Origin: Boothiomyces macroporosus
Taxonomy: Eukaryota > Chytridiomycota > Chytridiomycetes > Rhizophydiales > Terramycetaceae
Length of the DNA stretch: 64,000 nucleotides
NCBI GenBank assembly: GCA_027604185.1
Contig: JADGKB010000039.1
Coordinates: 1-64,000 of the forward strand
Direction of reading: 5' to 3'
The position numbers and the translations under genes are program-made. This document shows positions 22,866 to 33,222 of the stretch, piece after piece. Each line of letters begins with the position of its first letter. Position 1 is the first letter of the stretch. Under the pieces are notes generated by a model that worked only from the letters and a program-made list of their open reading frames with translations, made no database searches and was not told where the DNA came from.

Positions 22866-24059
22866 TTATTCAGATAGCCCCCTTTTTCTCTCAAACTGCT
22901 CCTGATCATTTTTAAAATACTCTTCCTGTTCTTTTGTCAATGGATCATGAGAATACTCGCAATCTGGTTTTTGACAACCGCCCTTGGTTTGTTTCAAGAA
23001 ATGAAAAGCGCAAGGGAAATCTTTCTTGTTGTGCGAATACTCACAGCTACTGCCCTTCATACAACTTCCATTCCTGTGAAAAGTGCATAGTTGTTTCTTT
23101 CTAGGATCTGAGCCTGGCCCTATATGCAAGAAATTACAAGAGTCGCCAAGTACACATTTGCCTTCTTTCCATTTGTTGCATATTCCAGTTTTCTTTTTTG
23201 GTTTAATTTTGTGCTCTGGTATCTTTTTGGTTTCAACAATAATAGCATCTTCTTCCAGCGGTTTCTGTTCTTGCATAATTTCTTGAGAGGTATGATTAAA
23301 AACTGCAGCAAGTATACCAGGATTATTAACCACAGGTGGCTGTTCTTGATTTGGTTTCATTTTCTTAAGTATAGTACCGTTTTTATCCATTTTTGCAATG
23401 CAAGTGTTGACTAAATGACCGCTCCTGAGGCATCTAGTGCAATAAATAGTATCAGTGAGTTTTGAACCGTTGAAATGTGTATCAGTCACGCAGGTTTCTT
23501 TAAGGTGCCCGTATCTTCCACATCGCTCACATTTTTGCCGTTTAATTGGATTTCCATTTATATCTTTTTCTGCTTTGCATTCTTTCATCTTGTGCCCCAG
23601 TGCTTGGCATCGATTGCACTTTATTGCTACCTTTTTCTTTTTTACTTGATTTGGGGTTATTGATTCCTTATTTTTAGCCAATCCCGGATTTGAGGTGATT
23701 GCATGAGAGTTTTTTTCAACACTTTGGTTCAATGGGAACACTATTGTCTGTTTTTCAATGCTTTCATCCAAAGGAAATACTTGTCCTTGTTCCAAATCCT
23801 CCTCCACAAATCCTTCTTCCACCAATTCAGCTGTGGTACCTTTTATTTTCTCCTCGATCACTGGCTCCATCTTTTTAACATTACCATTCGGTTCTATTGT
23901 CTTTTTGTTATCCTCTAGCAATACTGTGTTGATATTAATTGGTTCTTTCTCCTCTATGGAGCCAGCATCAAGCGATGGTATATGCACAGTTACTGTAGGA
24001 ATAATATCTTTCCACGGCTTGTATTCCACATTCCGTTCCAGCCAAGGTTTGTGGTCCAT
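22866..24059 (-). CDS. Zinc-knuckle (CCHC) and CCCH zinc-finger protein
   Basis: Single exon, 397 aa, minus strand, tail-to-tail with the bromodomain gene only 8 bp away. Residues about 150-235 carry three CCHC-type knuckles (CNRCQALGHKMKEC, CERCGRYGHLKETC, CTRCLRSGHLVNTC). The C-terminal part has three CCCH fingers (CNKWKEGKCVLGDSCNFLH, CTFHRNGSCMKGSSCEYSH, CAFHFLKQTKGGCQKPDCEY then SH). The N-terminal third is acidic and disordered. Inferred role: RNA-binding protein in mRNA processing or export. I cannot assign an orthologue. Confidence 0.85.
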   Translation of the reverse strand: MDHKPWLERNVEYKPWKDIIPTVTVHIPSLDAGSIEEKEPININTVLLEDNKKTIEPNGNVKKMEPVIEEKIKGTTAELVEEGFVEEDLEQGQVFPLDESIEKQTIVFPLNQSVEKNSHAITSNPGLAKNKESITPNQVKKKKVAIKCNRCQALGHKMKECKAEKDINGNPIKRQKCERCGRYGHLKETCVTDTHFNGSKLTDTIYCTRCLRSGHLVNTCIAKMDKNGTILKKMKPNQEQPPVVNNPGILAAVFNHTSQEIMQEQKPLEEDAIIVETKKIPEHKIKPKKKTGICNKWKEGKCVLGDSCNFLHIGPGSDPRKKQLCTFHRNGSCMKGSSCEYSHNKKDFPCAFHFLKQTKGGCQKPDCEYSHDPLTKEQEEYFKNDQEQFERKRGLSE

Positions 24060-24113
24060 TCTTCAAAAAAAAATTAAACTTTAGATCAAGCAAACTTTAA
24101 ATTCAAAATGTGT

Positions 24114-25411
24114 TTATTCGATCTTTAATTGTAACTTGTTTCTTGAAATGTTTGGGAATTGAAGGAATACGTCGGTCCCATGTCCGCTAACACTTCTAAA
24201 TTCAAGAGAGCCTCCAAAATACTTTGCATAGACCCGAGACATTGGTAACCCAAACCCAAGCTAAAAAATTAATAAGGAATTACCCCGGCAATTGGCCCTC
24301 CAGTAGCTTGAACCATAGACATGCGGCTTTGACTTGACAAGAAATCGTCCTCATCTTCCTTTTCAACTGTAGTAAATGAATATTCCCAAACTCGCGGTTG
24401 ATCTGTGTTGAACTAAAAGTACCTTTTAATGGAATACCCCCACCTTGATCTCTGAATCTAATAATTACGTCATCATTAGATCGACCGATGCAAATCTCCA
24501 CTGGTGGATGATCAAACCTTTTCAACTTGTTGGATTCCTCCACTTTGTTAGATTCAATCTACCTGTTGCTCGCATTGCATTCTTTATCAGTTCCATAAAA
24601 ATATATTCCATATGTACATTAATATAAGCGAATTTGGTATCTGTAAACCCATGAATTTCGTATTCCGGAGTAGTACCATAGTTGAACTCACACAACTGTT
24701 GAACGTAATTGCAGATTGAAGTTAGTATTGCAGTTGGTGATGATTGGGTGTTGACTACACCAATCCAGCCTGCTCTTGGTGATTGTAAAGAGAGGTAATG
24801 CTCAGCAATTACCCTAATACCTATCCTCGCGCGAATCATTTCATCCAGAAACTCTTGCTTTGCGGGCTGAGACATGTATCTCCCACATTCCTTGCATTAA
24901 CATATAGTACTTTAAATCCTTTTGCCAAGTTTGGAATCACACTCTGATGGTGTTCCGTTAGTTCTGCCAGCACGCTAGCATACTCCTTTTGTAGTTCTTC
25001 GGTTTTTGGAGTTGGAAATTCAATAAGTCTGGAAAAAGAGTCTCTGTATAGTTCATAAACCTGTGAAATATAGGGATTCACTCCTACAATGAATGGGAGT
25101 TTTTCAATCGCTCTGACTCTTCTCGCCAGACGAATTGGTAGTTCTCGGTGCACATATAATGCGCACACACTGACATCCTGTTCCAATGTAAGCAAGTAAT
25201 CTAAAGTCACTGGGTTGATGTTCATCTTTGAATACTCTGCAATTAGCGGACTGTTGAGCCATACTTTATTGTGGGTGTTTCGCAGGCATTGAAGAGTTGC
25301 ATATTTCGCCACTCGGTTCATTAGCGGTGTAACTGATTTTGTTCTCACAGCAAAATAACTGATCATTTGGTGAAACAAGTTTTTGCTGCCTCCACAAAAA
25401 TAAACTGTCAT
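24114..25411 (-). CDS. Mitochondrial PDK/BCKDK-family protein kinase (Pkp2-like)
   Basis: Minus strand. Exons 25411-24911, 24890-24563, 24542-24423, 24402-24284 and 24260-24114; introns 20, 20, 20 and 23 nt; 404 aa. N-terminal helical domain with QDVSVCALYVHRELPIRLAR, LPFIVGVNPYISQVYELYRD; the GHKL ATPase domain has the N box ELIKNAMRATVEE, the G1 box FRDQGGGIP, FTT, GLGFGLPMSR (G2) and GHGTDV. These kinases phosphorylate pyruvate or branched-chain keto-acid dehydrogenase E1 in the matrix. The RIGIRVIAEHYLSLQ segment resembles fungal Pkp2; the substrate cannot be told from sequence alone. Confidence 0.92.
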
Positions 25412-25665
25412 GATTGGACAAAGAAATAATCTCAAATGGGGGGCTTGGGTTTGAGGAAATTATTCGAGTGGAGCAGTATAGTCGATGAGATACATAGCTT
25501 CTGGCATAATCTATGGGTGAATAAAGTATTAGAATTCCTGGTTTGGTCTCTAAAATATTTGTGATTCAATTGTTTATAAACCTGTGGTATAGTTATGGTA
25601 GGTCCAAACTAGAACGACGCGTTCCCAAAGAACGCATAAAAACAAACAAGGAAATTTCTCTGTTA

Positions 25666-26578
25666 ATGCAAAAAGACTCAGCAGATTGTAAACCAGATTC
25701 AGAAGAAGTGACTATAATCACAGATGAAATCGAGCCTAACACACAAGTGATAGAGGAAAATATACAGGAAATAGAACCATCGACTCCAATACAGGAACGC
25801 AGTGGCATTCAAGAAATCGTCTATCAGCCAAACGAGATATCTATTCTAATTCCAACAGAAAGTGATGAAGATGAAACACCGTTAGGGCAGCTCTATCCGT
25901 TAGCAAGTGGCATCCTTTCATCAGCAACACTAGTTCAAGAACAACAGGACGTCCCACCACCTCCATATTCAACAGAACCTCCTCCTCCTTATGCGGAAAA
26001 AGTCGGATTCTCTGCAAAAATGCACAAGCTTCTACGGAAATATGTTGGCGTTTACATCACTATTGACATGGTACAATCAGCTAACCCAGATCTTGAATCT
26101 ACTACTATTTTTCACTACGAGTCTCATGCATGCTTCAACAGATCAATTTTACTTGGCTATTATTGTTCCACTTTTTTATTTATTTGCAGGAATGGTCGGT
26201 ATGGTTGGATATCAAGCCATGAATGTTAAAATGCTGGGGATATATACTGCTGTTTCATATGCTAAATGGAGCGGAGATGTTGCTATTGCAATTTATGCAC
26301 TTATTATTCAGCAAACAAATTATTTTGACATGCCATCAGTTATTTTCGGCGTGACTTTCCCAATGATTGGAGTGCGTGGGTTTTATAGTGTGCTATATCC
26401 ATGTTACGATAATAATTTGCCTGATATGCAGTGTGGAGATATCATTACTGGAATGTATTCCGCGTTTTCATTTGTGGTAAGTTGTAATTAACAAAAGCTA
26501 TTTCCTCAATTTGGGGCAATATCACTAATGGCGATATTTGTTTATTGGAGGCTGCTGGATGAATATAATTTTTCATGA
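25666..26578 (+). CDS. Membrane protein with PPxY motifs, tandem copy 1
   Basis: Exons 25666-26070, 26090-26476 and 26498-26578; introns 19 and 21 nt; about 290 aa. The acidic cytoplasmic N-terminus contains two PY motifs (PPPPYSTEPPPPY). Splicing opens a membrane region with four or so spans (MILNLLLFFTTSLMHA; the FYLAIIVPLFYLFAGMVGMV segment; a helix with YAKWSGDVAIAIYALI; TGMYSAFSFV) and a short tail. PPxY motifs bind WW domains of Nedd4/Rsp5 ubiquitin ligases, suggesting ubiquitin-controlled trafficking. The start at 25666 is the first in-frame ATG; the frame is open upstream. Family unknown. Paralogue follows directly. Confidence 0.78.
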
Positions 26579-26727
26579 ATAATCAATAGAATTAAATATA
26601 TTTGCCTGTTTTAAATACATGAATTTCGATTTAATTGATCAACATTTTTATAAGCCGTTTTGTTTAATAACAAGATTTGCCATCACACTATTGCGAATCA
26701 AGGAATCTAAAAGTACGCGTCCTTTTT

Positions 26728-27446
26728 ATGAGCTACAGCATTTCAATTCCAACTATCGTTTACAACAACAGACATGCTTATCCCGCCGAAATCAATGACT
26801 CGGAAACGCAATTGAACCTGGAAGAACTGCCAGAATATGAAGATGAATGCCAAGCTCCACCTCCTTATACAGAATCAGAAAAGTACAACACCAAATTCGC
26901 GGGTAGAATTAAAAAGATAATTGCATACTGGGGTTGCTTTTCCTTCGTAATTTGATGTTGAATTAGTTAATGGATGTAATTCTATTTTTCTTTTTGTGTC
27001 TAGTAATAATTGGAGGTTATGTACCAGTATATGCATTAGTCATTCCATTTCTGTTCATGGTAGCAGATCTTTTTAGTTTGTATTTGGTGCGATTTGACAA
27101 TTTGGCTCTAGGAAACCTTGTAGCGTTGTGCGTTGGCGCAAGATGGGGGATGGATGTATACACAATGTTTTACTACTGGACCAATGCTCAAATATCATAT
27201 TTTGACATGCCAGTGTTTGTAATGATTTTCACTCTTCCAATGTCTGGAATAAGGCCATTTTACAGCATCCTCTTTCCTTGTTTTGCTCCTGAAAGCATGC
27301 AATCCGTGTGCCAGGAGACATTGACCAATGCGTTCCTCATCTTTCTCCTAGCGGTAAGATCAAGCTAATTATAGTTGATTCCTCAATGCACATTTTGGTT
27401 TTTGGTTTTGATGAACAATTATAGAATTCGACTTGATAAGAAATAA
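26728..27446 (+). CDS. Membrane protein with PPxY motif, tandem copy 2
   Basis: Exons 26728-26946, 26967-27353 and 27375-27446; introns 20 and 21 nt; about 225 aa. It is a tandem paralogue of the gene just upstream: both have a 387-nt central exon with the intron phases conserved, a PPPY motif (QAPPPYTES) before the membrane region, a shared YFDMPxxxxxFxxPMxGxRxFYSxLxPC block, and similar short tails. The N-terminal acidic region is shorter. Function unknown; the shared PY motif suggests the same WW-domain partner. Confidence 0.78.
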
Positions 27447-27733
27447 ACCCTTTGTACCACTTTCGCAAGTGCTTGAGATCCAAATCGAGAGTGGCGACCG
27501 ATCACAAAAATCACTGTGATCAGTAACAACCTTGCAATGAATCAATAGACTAATTCGGTAAAATAGGCTGGAGGCTTATAGGCTTATGAAAGTACAGACC
27601 CTGCAGCTCGTTTGCAAAGGCGGGCTGTATTTGAGAACCCAAATTAATACATTTGAAACAGAAAATTTGTGGCCTCAACCCGAATTAGTCAGAAGACCTC
27701 AGCGACCGCGAAACTTTTTTTCTGATTAACCAA

Positions 27734-28732
27734 ATGAACAACTCAACTCTGGATAATGTGCCGACCGACGATTTGCATGCACTCCAGTGGCTAACTTCAA
27801 GCATAGTGTTTGTTGGATTCTTTCTTAATTTTATCGTAATTGTTGGAATATTGAAATCGAGAAAATTACGAGGGATTGCTGATGTGTGTTTGAACATCAA
27901 CTTGTCCATCTCTGACTTGTTTTGCAGCTTAACTTGGATCGCTACCCAGGCATATATCAAATTTACAGGACAGCCTTTGGAAAATATTTGCGAAATTCAA
28001 GGATTTGTTTTATACTTGTTCCTTGCGTCTTCTGTATTTACACTGATTGCGATTGGAATATTTCATTACAGGGCGATTGTGTGGGAAAAAGGGTTGGACA
28101 AGGGATGGCATGTCGCTTTGGTGATTACATTTATTTGGGTGATTTCCACCATCGGTGCAGCCTTCACAACAGGAATTGCACTTGTAGATAGCAGATATGT
28201 CATACAGCCATCGCATTTGTATTGTCTAAACGATTTCAGCAATTCAACAACCCCAATTGTAAAGTTCTTCAACTATGGGATTTCTGGTGTTCTATTTCTC
28301 ACCCCATTCTTTCTCGCATTCTGTTATTTCATGATTTGGAAAAAGCTGCACAAGCATAAGCTATTTGTTCCTCACTCCTATGCATCAAAAAGGCAGTCAT
28401 CTGCAAACATGTCCAATAACTCTGAAAGACAGCAGCTAGATGTGAATGTCATGATCATCAGGAGAGCTTGTGGACTGTCCAGTTGCTTTGCGTGTGTGTT
28501 TTACTTTCAGTCAATCATTTTCACATATCAAATCTTGACCGGAACGAGAATCAACTGGCTATTTGATGCAATTGGCGCATCGCTAGTATCCTTAAATACC
28601 ATTGTTAATCCTGGTTTATTCTTGACTTTGGATTACAGATGCAGAAGAGCGTTGCTTGATATTTTCTCCAAGGAGGAAGAAGAATTTGAATTCCAATACG
28701 TTACAGATTCAAACCTGTCCAATAAAAAGTAG
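27734..28732 (+). CDS. Class A (rhodopsin-like) G-protein-coupled receptor
   Basis: Single exon, 332 aa. N-terminal MNNSTLDN carries an N-glycosylation sequon. Seven hydrophobic helices are visible. Class A features: NLSISDLF in helix 2 (L-x-x-x-D), FHYRAIVW at the helix 3 end (a variant of the DRY region), cysteines suited to the helix 3-ECL2 disulphide (NICEIQG and LYCLND), and NTIVNPGLFLTLDYRCRRAL, an NPxxY-like helix 7 running into helix 8. Such receptors are scarce in Dikarya but multiplied in some early-diverging fungi. Ligand unknown. Its stop codon is one base from the stop of the convergent PH-like gene. Confidence 0.85.
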   Translation: MNNSTLDNVPTDDLHALQWLTSSIVFVGFFLNFIVIVGILKSRKLRGIADVCLNINLSISDLFCSLTWIATQAYIKFTGQPLENICEIQGFVLYLFLASSVFTLIAIGIFHYRAIVWEKGLDKGWHVALVITFIWVISTIGAAFTTGIALVDSRYVIQPSHLYCLNDFSNSTTPIVKFFNYGISGVLFLTPFFLAFCYFMIWKKLHKHKLFVPHSYASKRQSSANMSNNSERQQLDVNVMIIRRACGLSSCFACVFYFQSIIFTYQILTGTRINWLFDAIGASLVSLNTIVNPGLFLTLDYRCRRALLDIFSKEEEEFEFQYVTDSNLSNKK

Positions 28733-28733
28733 T

Positions 28734-29084
28734 TTATTCAATCCGTTGCTTGATCAGACTCAGTGCTTTTCGATCAAGCAAAGTACACCCTGCTTTAAAA
28801 TACGCGCCTTTGATTTCAATAACCAAATGATCCTTTTCATGCAGAGTTGTCCAATTAAAGAGTCTTGAGATATCCAAGCTCCACCACACCCAAGAAAATC
28901 CACAACCCCACATCTTGTACTGTAATCGTTTAGTCAAGTGAAAATCTTGATTTGCCAACCCGACTTTTGCAATGGTTCTATATGGAATAGTCTTTGGGAA
29001 AAGAAATGGAAAGTAGTAGTTTTTTACCAGGACGTGGTCTTCAGTAAGCTTCAAGTACCGGTCTTCATAGAGCGTTTTGATCAT
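28734..29084 (-). CDS. Small PH-like domain protein, tandem copy A
   Basis: Single exon, 116 aa, minus strand. A soluble beta-rich protein: YLKLTEDHVLVKNYYFPF, KTIPYRTIAKVGLA, WGCGFSWVWWSLDISRLFNW, then HLVIEIKGAYFKAGC and a C-terminal helix. The pattern resembles the small bacterial-type PH-like families found scattered in fungi. It is a tandem duplicate of the next gene, with the same motif order and length. Function unknown. Confidence 0.72.
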   Translation of the reverse strand: MIKTLYEDRYLKLTEDHVLVKNYYFPFLFPKTIPYRTIAKVGLANQDFHLTKRLQYKMWGCGFSWVWWSLDISRLFNWTTLHEKDHLVIEIKGAYFKAGCTLLDRKALSLIKQRIE

Positions 29085-29142
29085 TTGCGAAAAGATTCGC
29101 GCAAGAACGTATTATCGTCTCGGTTTAATAATTTTATTAAGA

Positions 29143-29496
29143 TCAAGTCTTTAGCTTTTCTTTGATAATGTCGAGAGCTTTGCGGCTCTTTAATGTGCAG
29201 CCAGCCATTGTCAATCCATTCTTTGTTTCTACCACCAAGTGGTCAGTGTCAACGGTTTCTTGCCATTTGAAAGCTCTCGACATGTCCATACTCCACCAAA
29301 CACTTGATAGTCCCATTCCCCAAGACTTGTACTGGATGCGGTTAGTCAACTGAAAGTCTTCTTTTGCTAGTCCAGCCTTTTTAATATCTTTGTAAGGAAT
29401 AGTAGTTGATAAGCCGAACGGAAAGTAAAAATATTTGATAATCAAATGCTGGTCTGTAAGTGTCAAATACTCGTCGTCGTAAAGTGTTTCGGTCAT
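29143..29496 (-). CDS. Small PH-like domain protein, tandem copy B
   Basis: Single exon, 117 aa, minus strand. Aligns end to end with copy A: LYDDEYLTLTDQHLIIKYFY, TTIPYKDIKKAGLAKEDFQL, WGMGLSSVWWSMDMSRAFKW, HLVVETKNGLTMAGCTLKSR. The conserved WG-x-G-x-S-x-VWWS-D-SR core suggests one ancestral structure. The 58-bp spacing and same orientation show a tandem duplication. No known role. Confidence 0.72.
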   Translation of the reverse strand: MTETLYDDEYLTLTDQHLIIKYFYFPFGLSTTIPYKDIKKAGLAKEDFQLTNRIQYKSWGMGLSSVWWSMDMSRAFKWQETVDTDHLVVETKNGLTMAGCTLKSRKALDIIKEKLKT

Positions 29497-29554
29497 GAGT
29501 CAAAAATAATGCAGCCTCAAAATGGATTTGCTACAATGAAAAAGTTATATTACA

Positions 29555-29827
29555 TTAACCCCAGGCAGGAGTAGTAGAGTAATTCACAAGAAGTGTCCCT
29601 TCCAAGCCAAACATCTGATCCAAATCATACAGCAGATCATCCGGACTTGGGCAGAAGGCACTATTCACATATACATACACAGATTGCTGCAGTTCTTTTT
29701 TGATGTACTGAATGACTTTTTGGAAGGTATTGGCGGATGACAATTTGAACACTTGCTGCTTCAGGATCGGCGCACTTCCCACTTGCTTCAGTCTAATTAC
29801 CACTTTGTAATGCTCCTTTTCTTTCAT
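29555..29827 (-). CDS. ATG12: Autophagy ubiquitin-like modifier Atg12
   Basis: Single exon, 90 aa, minus strand. A ubiquitin-like fold with VVIRLKQVGSAPILKQQVFK, a helix VIQYIKKELQ, VYVNSAFCPSPDDLLYDLDQ and a C-terminus LLVNYSTTPAWG ending in the exposed Gly that Atg7/Atg10 activate for conjugation to Atg5. It is shorter than yeast Atg12 because the variable N-terminal extension is absent, as in animals and plants in part. Its start codon lies about 40 bp from the divergent ISY1 5' end. Confidence 0.88.
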   Translation of the reverse strand: MKEKEHYKVVIRLKQVGSAPILKQQVFKLSSANTFQKVIQYIKKELQQSVYVYVNSAFCPSPDDLLYDLDQMFGLEGTLLVNYSTTPAWG

Positions 29828-29867
29828 TTATGATTTCTGATCTGGTTGAAAATCTTTGATTTTTTTC

Positions 29868-30747
29868 ATGGCTCCGAAAACACTTGCCCAGAAACAAGAA
29901 GGTACTTTTCATTAACAGCAGAGTAACTGTATTTAACCAGAGTAAGCTAGCGAACATCTTAAAGAAATACGATGGTGTGGATAGAACTAGGAATAAAATC
30001 ATTACAGAGCTGGAGCCTCCAAAGCCAAAGCGGCCATTCACATCTGCGGGAATAAACACAGTCAAGGAGTGTGAGAAATGGAGAAAAGATATTGTGGATG
30101 AAATATTGGAAAAGATTGAGGAAATATCGGATCGTATTCTATAATTGATTTAGCAAATTTGGATGAGTATAAAGTAAGGGATACCAACGACGCAATCAAC
30201 AAGCTTATTAAAGAAAAGAGACACTGGGAGCACAAGATTATTGAACTTGGAGGACCGGATTATATTGTAATTTCAATTAACTCAGAAACGAGGAACTGTT
30301 GCGATTGAAGCTGGTGGAAGTACTGTTCCAGGTACCAAAGGATATAGATACTTTGGGATGGCGAAATACTTGCCCGGTGTAAAGGAGCTATTTGAACAAG
30401 CAGGTAAGTCACAGAAAATCATGATCTTTCAAGTGCAGACTAATGTTAGCGCAAATGCAACAAAAGATTGCCCCAGAAGAACTTGTACAGAGAGTAGATG
30501 CGGATTATTATGGCTTCAGGGATGAAGAAGATGGATTGCTACTGCAGTATGAATCTATGCTTCAGGCAAACAGTAGGGAGATACTAATGTAGAAAAAAAA
30601 GAAATTGTCAAAGACGACGACGGAACGTTTGATTTGGATTATATCGCACCTAAACGGCCCCCAACTTTTGAAGAAATTGAAGGGTGGATGGTAAAGAAGA
30701 GACAAAAAGAGTTGGAAGCAAAGTACTTGAACGGCTTGGAGGCTTAA
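29868..30747 (+). CDS. ISY1: Pre-mRNA splicing factor Isy1 (5' end uncertain)
   Basis: Secure exons: 29941-30133, 30154-30266, 30286-30403, 30450-30572 and 30593-30747; introns 20, 19, 46 and 20 nt. Motifs: KPKRPFTSAGINTVKECEKW, VRDTNDAINKLIKEKRHWEH, IIELGGPDY, GYRYFGMAKYLPGVKELFEQ, VDADYYGFRDEEDGLLLQYE and an APKRPPTFEEIEGWMVKKR tail. Isy1 is a Prp19-complex/spliceosome component. The start is unresolved: the ATG at 29868 is in another frame. The residues RNKK coded at 29890-29901, before a possible 39-nt intron (29902-29940), match the family's MARNxEK start, so a short first exon probably exists. The 46-nt intron is one of only two long ones here. Confidence 0.85.
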
Positions 30748-30878
30748 TAAATTTGATTACTAATGTATGCGGTTGGACCAAGTTGAATTCGTAATTGTCG
30801 GAATTGAAATTTTCAACTTCCGACATTTACAAATTTAACTGTCCGAAAGTTTTGAACCCAAAAAAAGTTGAATCTCAA

Positions 30879-32250
30879 ATGAGAGACAACAAGAAACGCT
30901 GTGGAATGACGATCCACCAAAATATTGAGCAGACGGATAAGCTAGGCTCTACCTGTCCAGAATATCCGTTTAAAGAAAAGGAACGCAAAAAGTCGAAATA
31001 TCCGCCAAATGAATTTAATGGCAAGATGTATCTGGGTATATTGTTCTAACTTAGGTATCTTGGATCCATCTCTACCGTTTTCCATCTTTCTTTGGTACGA
31101 ACAACGTAATATTTACTAATTCAGGCTCCCCAGAAGATCCAGAAATCGTCTGCGTCGATATCTTGGTGGATGGAAAGCGATCTCCAGGTTGGATTCTTAA
31201 ATCAGGTAGACAGAATGGTGTGTGTGTCGATAAAGTGTTTTATAGAGGGCAAGACTGTTTGTTTGAATTTGGTGGTTCTAACTCTGACCAGCCAGTTGAA
31301 TTAATCAGTGGAATGGTTCAAGCTACTTTTTGGAGAGGTTGCTCTTGTTAATCTAGTCATGAAAATTGGTGGGGATGAGTTTGATGAAGAAGCAAGAGAA
31401 GATTATATTCCTGACGAAGGCATGCCAGCTGTTGCAATATTAACATTTTATTACAAAACCGCTTCGCTGCTTCAAAATATGCCCAAAAAGAAGGCTCATG
31501 GGTTGAATTCAGAGCTATCCACTTGTTTGTCATCCCCAGTTGTTCAGTCCAAAAACAAGTACAGTTTTGACTTTATAGAATACGAAGAGCCTTCAAAGAT
31601 TGGTAAATGCATATTAATTAGACTTTGATTTTGAAATGAAGGACACTTTTACGTCTGGACCACTGGACATGGAAGTAGATGAAAAGGAAAATATGTTTGC
31701 AAGACCAGAGCCAGTCATTAAAGATCACACCGACTCCAAGAAGGAGAGCACAAAGCTTAGCGAATCTGTAGAAAGTGTATTAAAGCCGCCTACTCATGTT
31801 TTTAAAGATTCAGTAAAGAAACCATTCGCAAATGTCCAAACGAACAGCGCACCACCAGTCAACAAAAGTTTGTTAGATGTACTTGCAGAAACCGCAATCA
31901 TGACTAGTTCATTTAAAGATCAAAATGGTAACAAGGTAATCTCTCCTCCCGAAAAAGTTAAACCGAGTCGAATATTGAAGGAGCTCAAGACCCCATTCAG
32001 GAAAAGAGTCAATTTACGAATCTATCAAGATAAAAACCAGTACTCTACATTTAGAATTACTGTTGACAAGTCTACATTATGTGAAAAGAGGATCAACCAC
32101 TGTATTGAAAGCGTTTTCAAATCCAAGAATGAAAGTTTGGAGCGATACAAAGTTGTATGGTATGGGGCTGATAAATCAATCAAAGAAATTTCAGACATCA
32201 CCACTGATTCATATGGTGATATAAGACAAATTAGGGCAATAAAGTGTTGA
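30879..32250 (+). CDS. DUF7918-like fungal protein, unassigned function
   Basis: Exons 30879-31035, 31055-31105, 31125-31337, 31357-31602 and 31622-32250; four introns all 19 nt, one with donor GTTGCT; 431 aa from the first in-frame ATG. The N-terminal half reads VCVDILVDGKRSPGWILKSG, YRGQDCLFEFG and LISGMVQATFWRVMKIGG, a pattern that reminds me of the DUF7918 beta-sandwich common in fungi. A disordered linker and a C-terminal unit (VNLRIYQDKNQYSTFRITVD) follow. Assignment is by resemblance only. The clean restoration of frame by four 19-nt introns supports it as a real gene. Confidence 0.7.
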
Positions 32251-32313
32251 ATTTTTTATCCAGTGATTTACATGAATCAGATACAATTAGCTGCAAATAA
32301 TAATAAAATTGAT

Positions 32314-32928
32314 TTATTGGCGACTGCGGTTTTCCCATGCTTGGTACTCTGGCAATCCGGTAAATCTCTTTTTGATTCCCAAAAGTTTTGGGTAGCCATC
32401 CAAAACGTTCTTTGGCACTCCTCCAATGAACCCAATAGTCATCATAGTAACCAAGTAAGATACAGCAATATCCGCAATAGTAGTTGTAGTACCGACACAG
32501 AATTCATCAGAATCGACGTACTTTTCCAATCTGGCAAACATTCTTGGGAAATCGTTTTGGACGTAACCTTCACGCATAGCTATTCTTTTTGCATCATCTT
32601 CTTCCTTGAACGATGGTGCCATGACGTCTCTGATTTCCTCGGTATAGTCAATGATAGAGTCAACTTTAAGTGCCAAAAGAGGATCTTCTGGGTAAAGTTT
32701 GCCAATTTTACCAATATATCTAAGAATAGATACAGACTGACAGTAAATTTGCCCATCAACGGTTAAACAAGGAAGCTGGAGGAACGGAAAAGTTTCTTTT
32801 CTTTCTTCAAATTGCTCTTTTGAGAGTCTCTCATCTTCGAATGGGATTTTGGCGAGAGAAAGAGCAACTCTGATATTCTCACCGCGTCCTCGCGTATCGA
32901 AATAAGTAAGCTTGATGGTGGCGGTCAT
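32314..32928 (-). CDS. Glutathione S-transferase (sigma-class-like)
   Basis: Single exon, 204 aa, minus strand. The thioredoxin-fold N-terminus has IKLTYFDTRGRGENIRVALS with the catalytic Tyr in YFDTRGRGE, LPCLTVDGQIYCQSVSILRY (the cis-Pro and glutathione-binding Gln-Ser), followed by the alpha-helical domain with TIADIAVSYLV. It conjugates glutathione to electrophiles or isomerises substrates in the cytosol. The chosen start MTATIKLTYF gives the normal length; an upstream in-frame extension has no ATG-supported homology. Confidence 0.9.
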   Translation of the reverse strand: MTATIKLTYFDTRGRGENIRVALSLAKIPFEDERLSKEQFEERKETFPFLQLPCLTVDGQIYCQSVSILRYIGKIGKLYPEDPLLALKVDSIIDYTEEIRDVMAPSFKEEDDAKRIAMREGYVQNDFPRMFARLEKYVDSDEFCVGTTTTIADIAVSYLVTMMTIGFIGGVPKNVLDGYPKLLGIKKRFTGLPEYQAWENRSRQ

Positions 32929-33222
32929 TTTGTAAAGGTGTTTTGGCGATTCTCCTTTTAAACTTTTCAATCCTCCGAATATCCTAGGAAAATTTTCGGG
33001 TTTGTTCTTCCAATATTTTACCGACTCGACTGCCGAATTGATTTCCGAATTGTTAAACCAATTTCACACACACTTAATACCATCATTTCGGCTTTGTGAA
33101 TTGCCGTTCTTTCTAAAATGCAGTTCTTGAGGCTCTAATAAATCCATTCGCCTGTTCAAACTATAAGAGTATAATTTATTTTAAGTTATCTCACATAGAT
33201 AGACCCTTACCTATCAATATTT

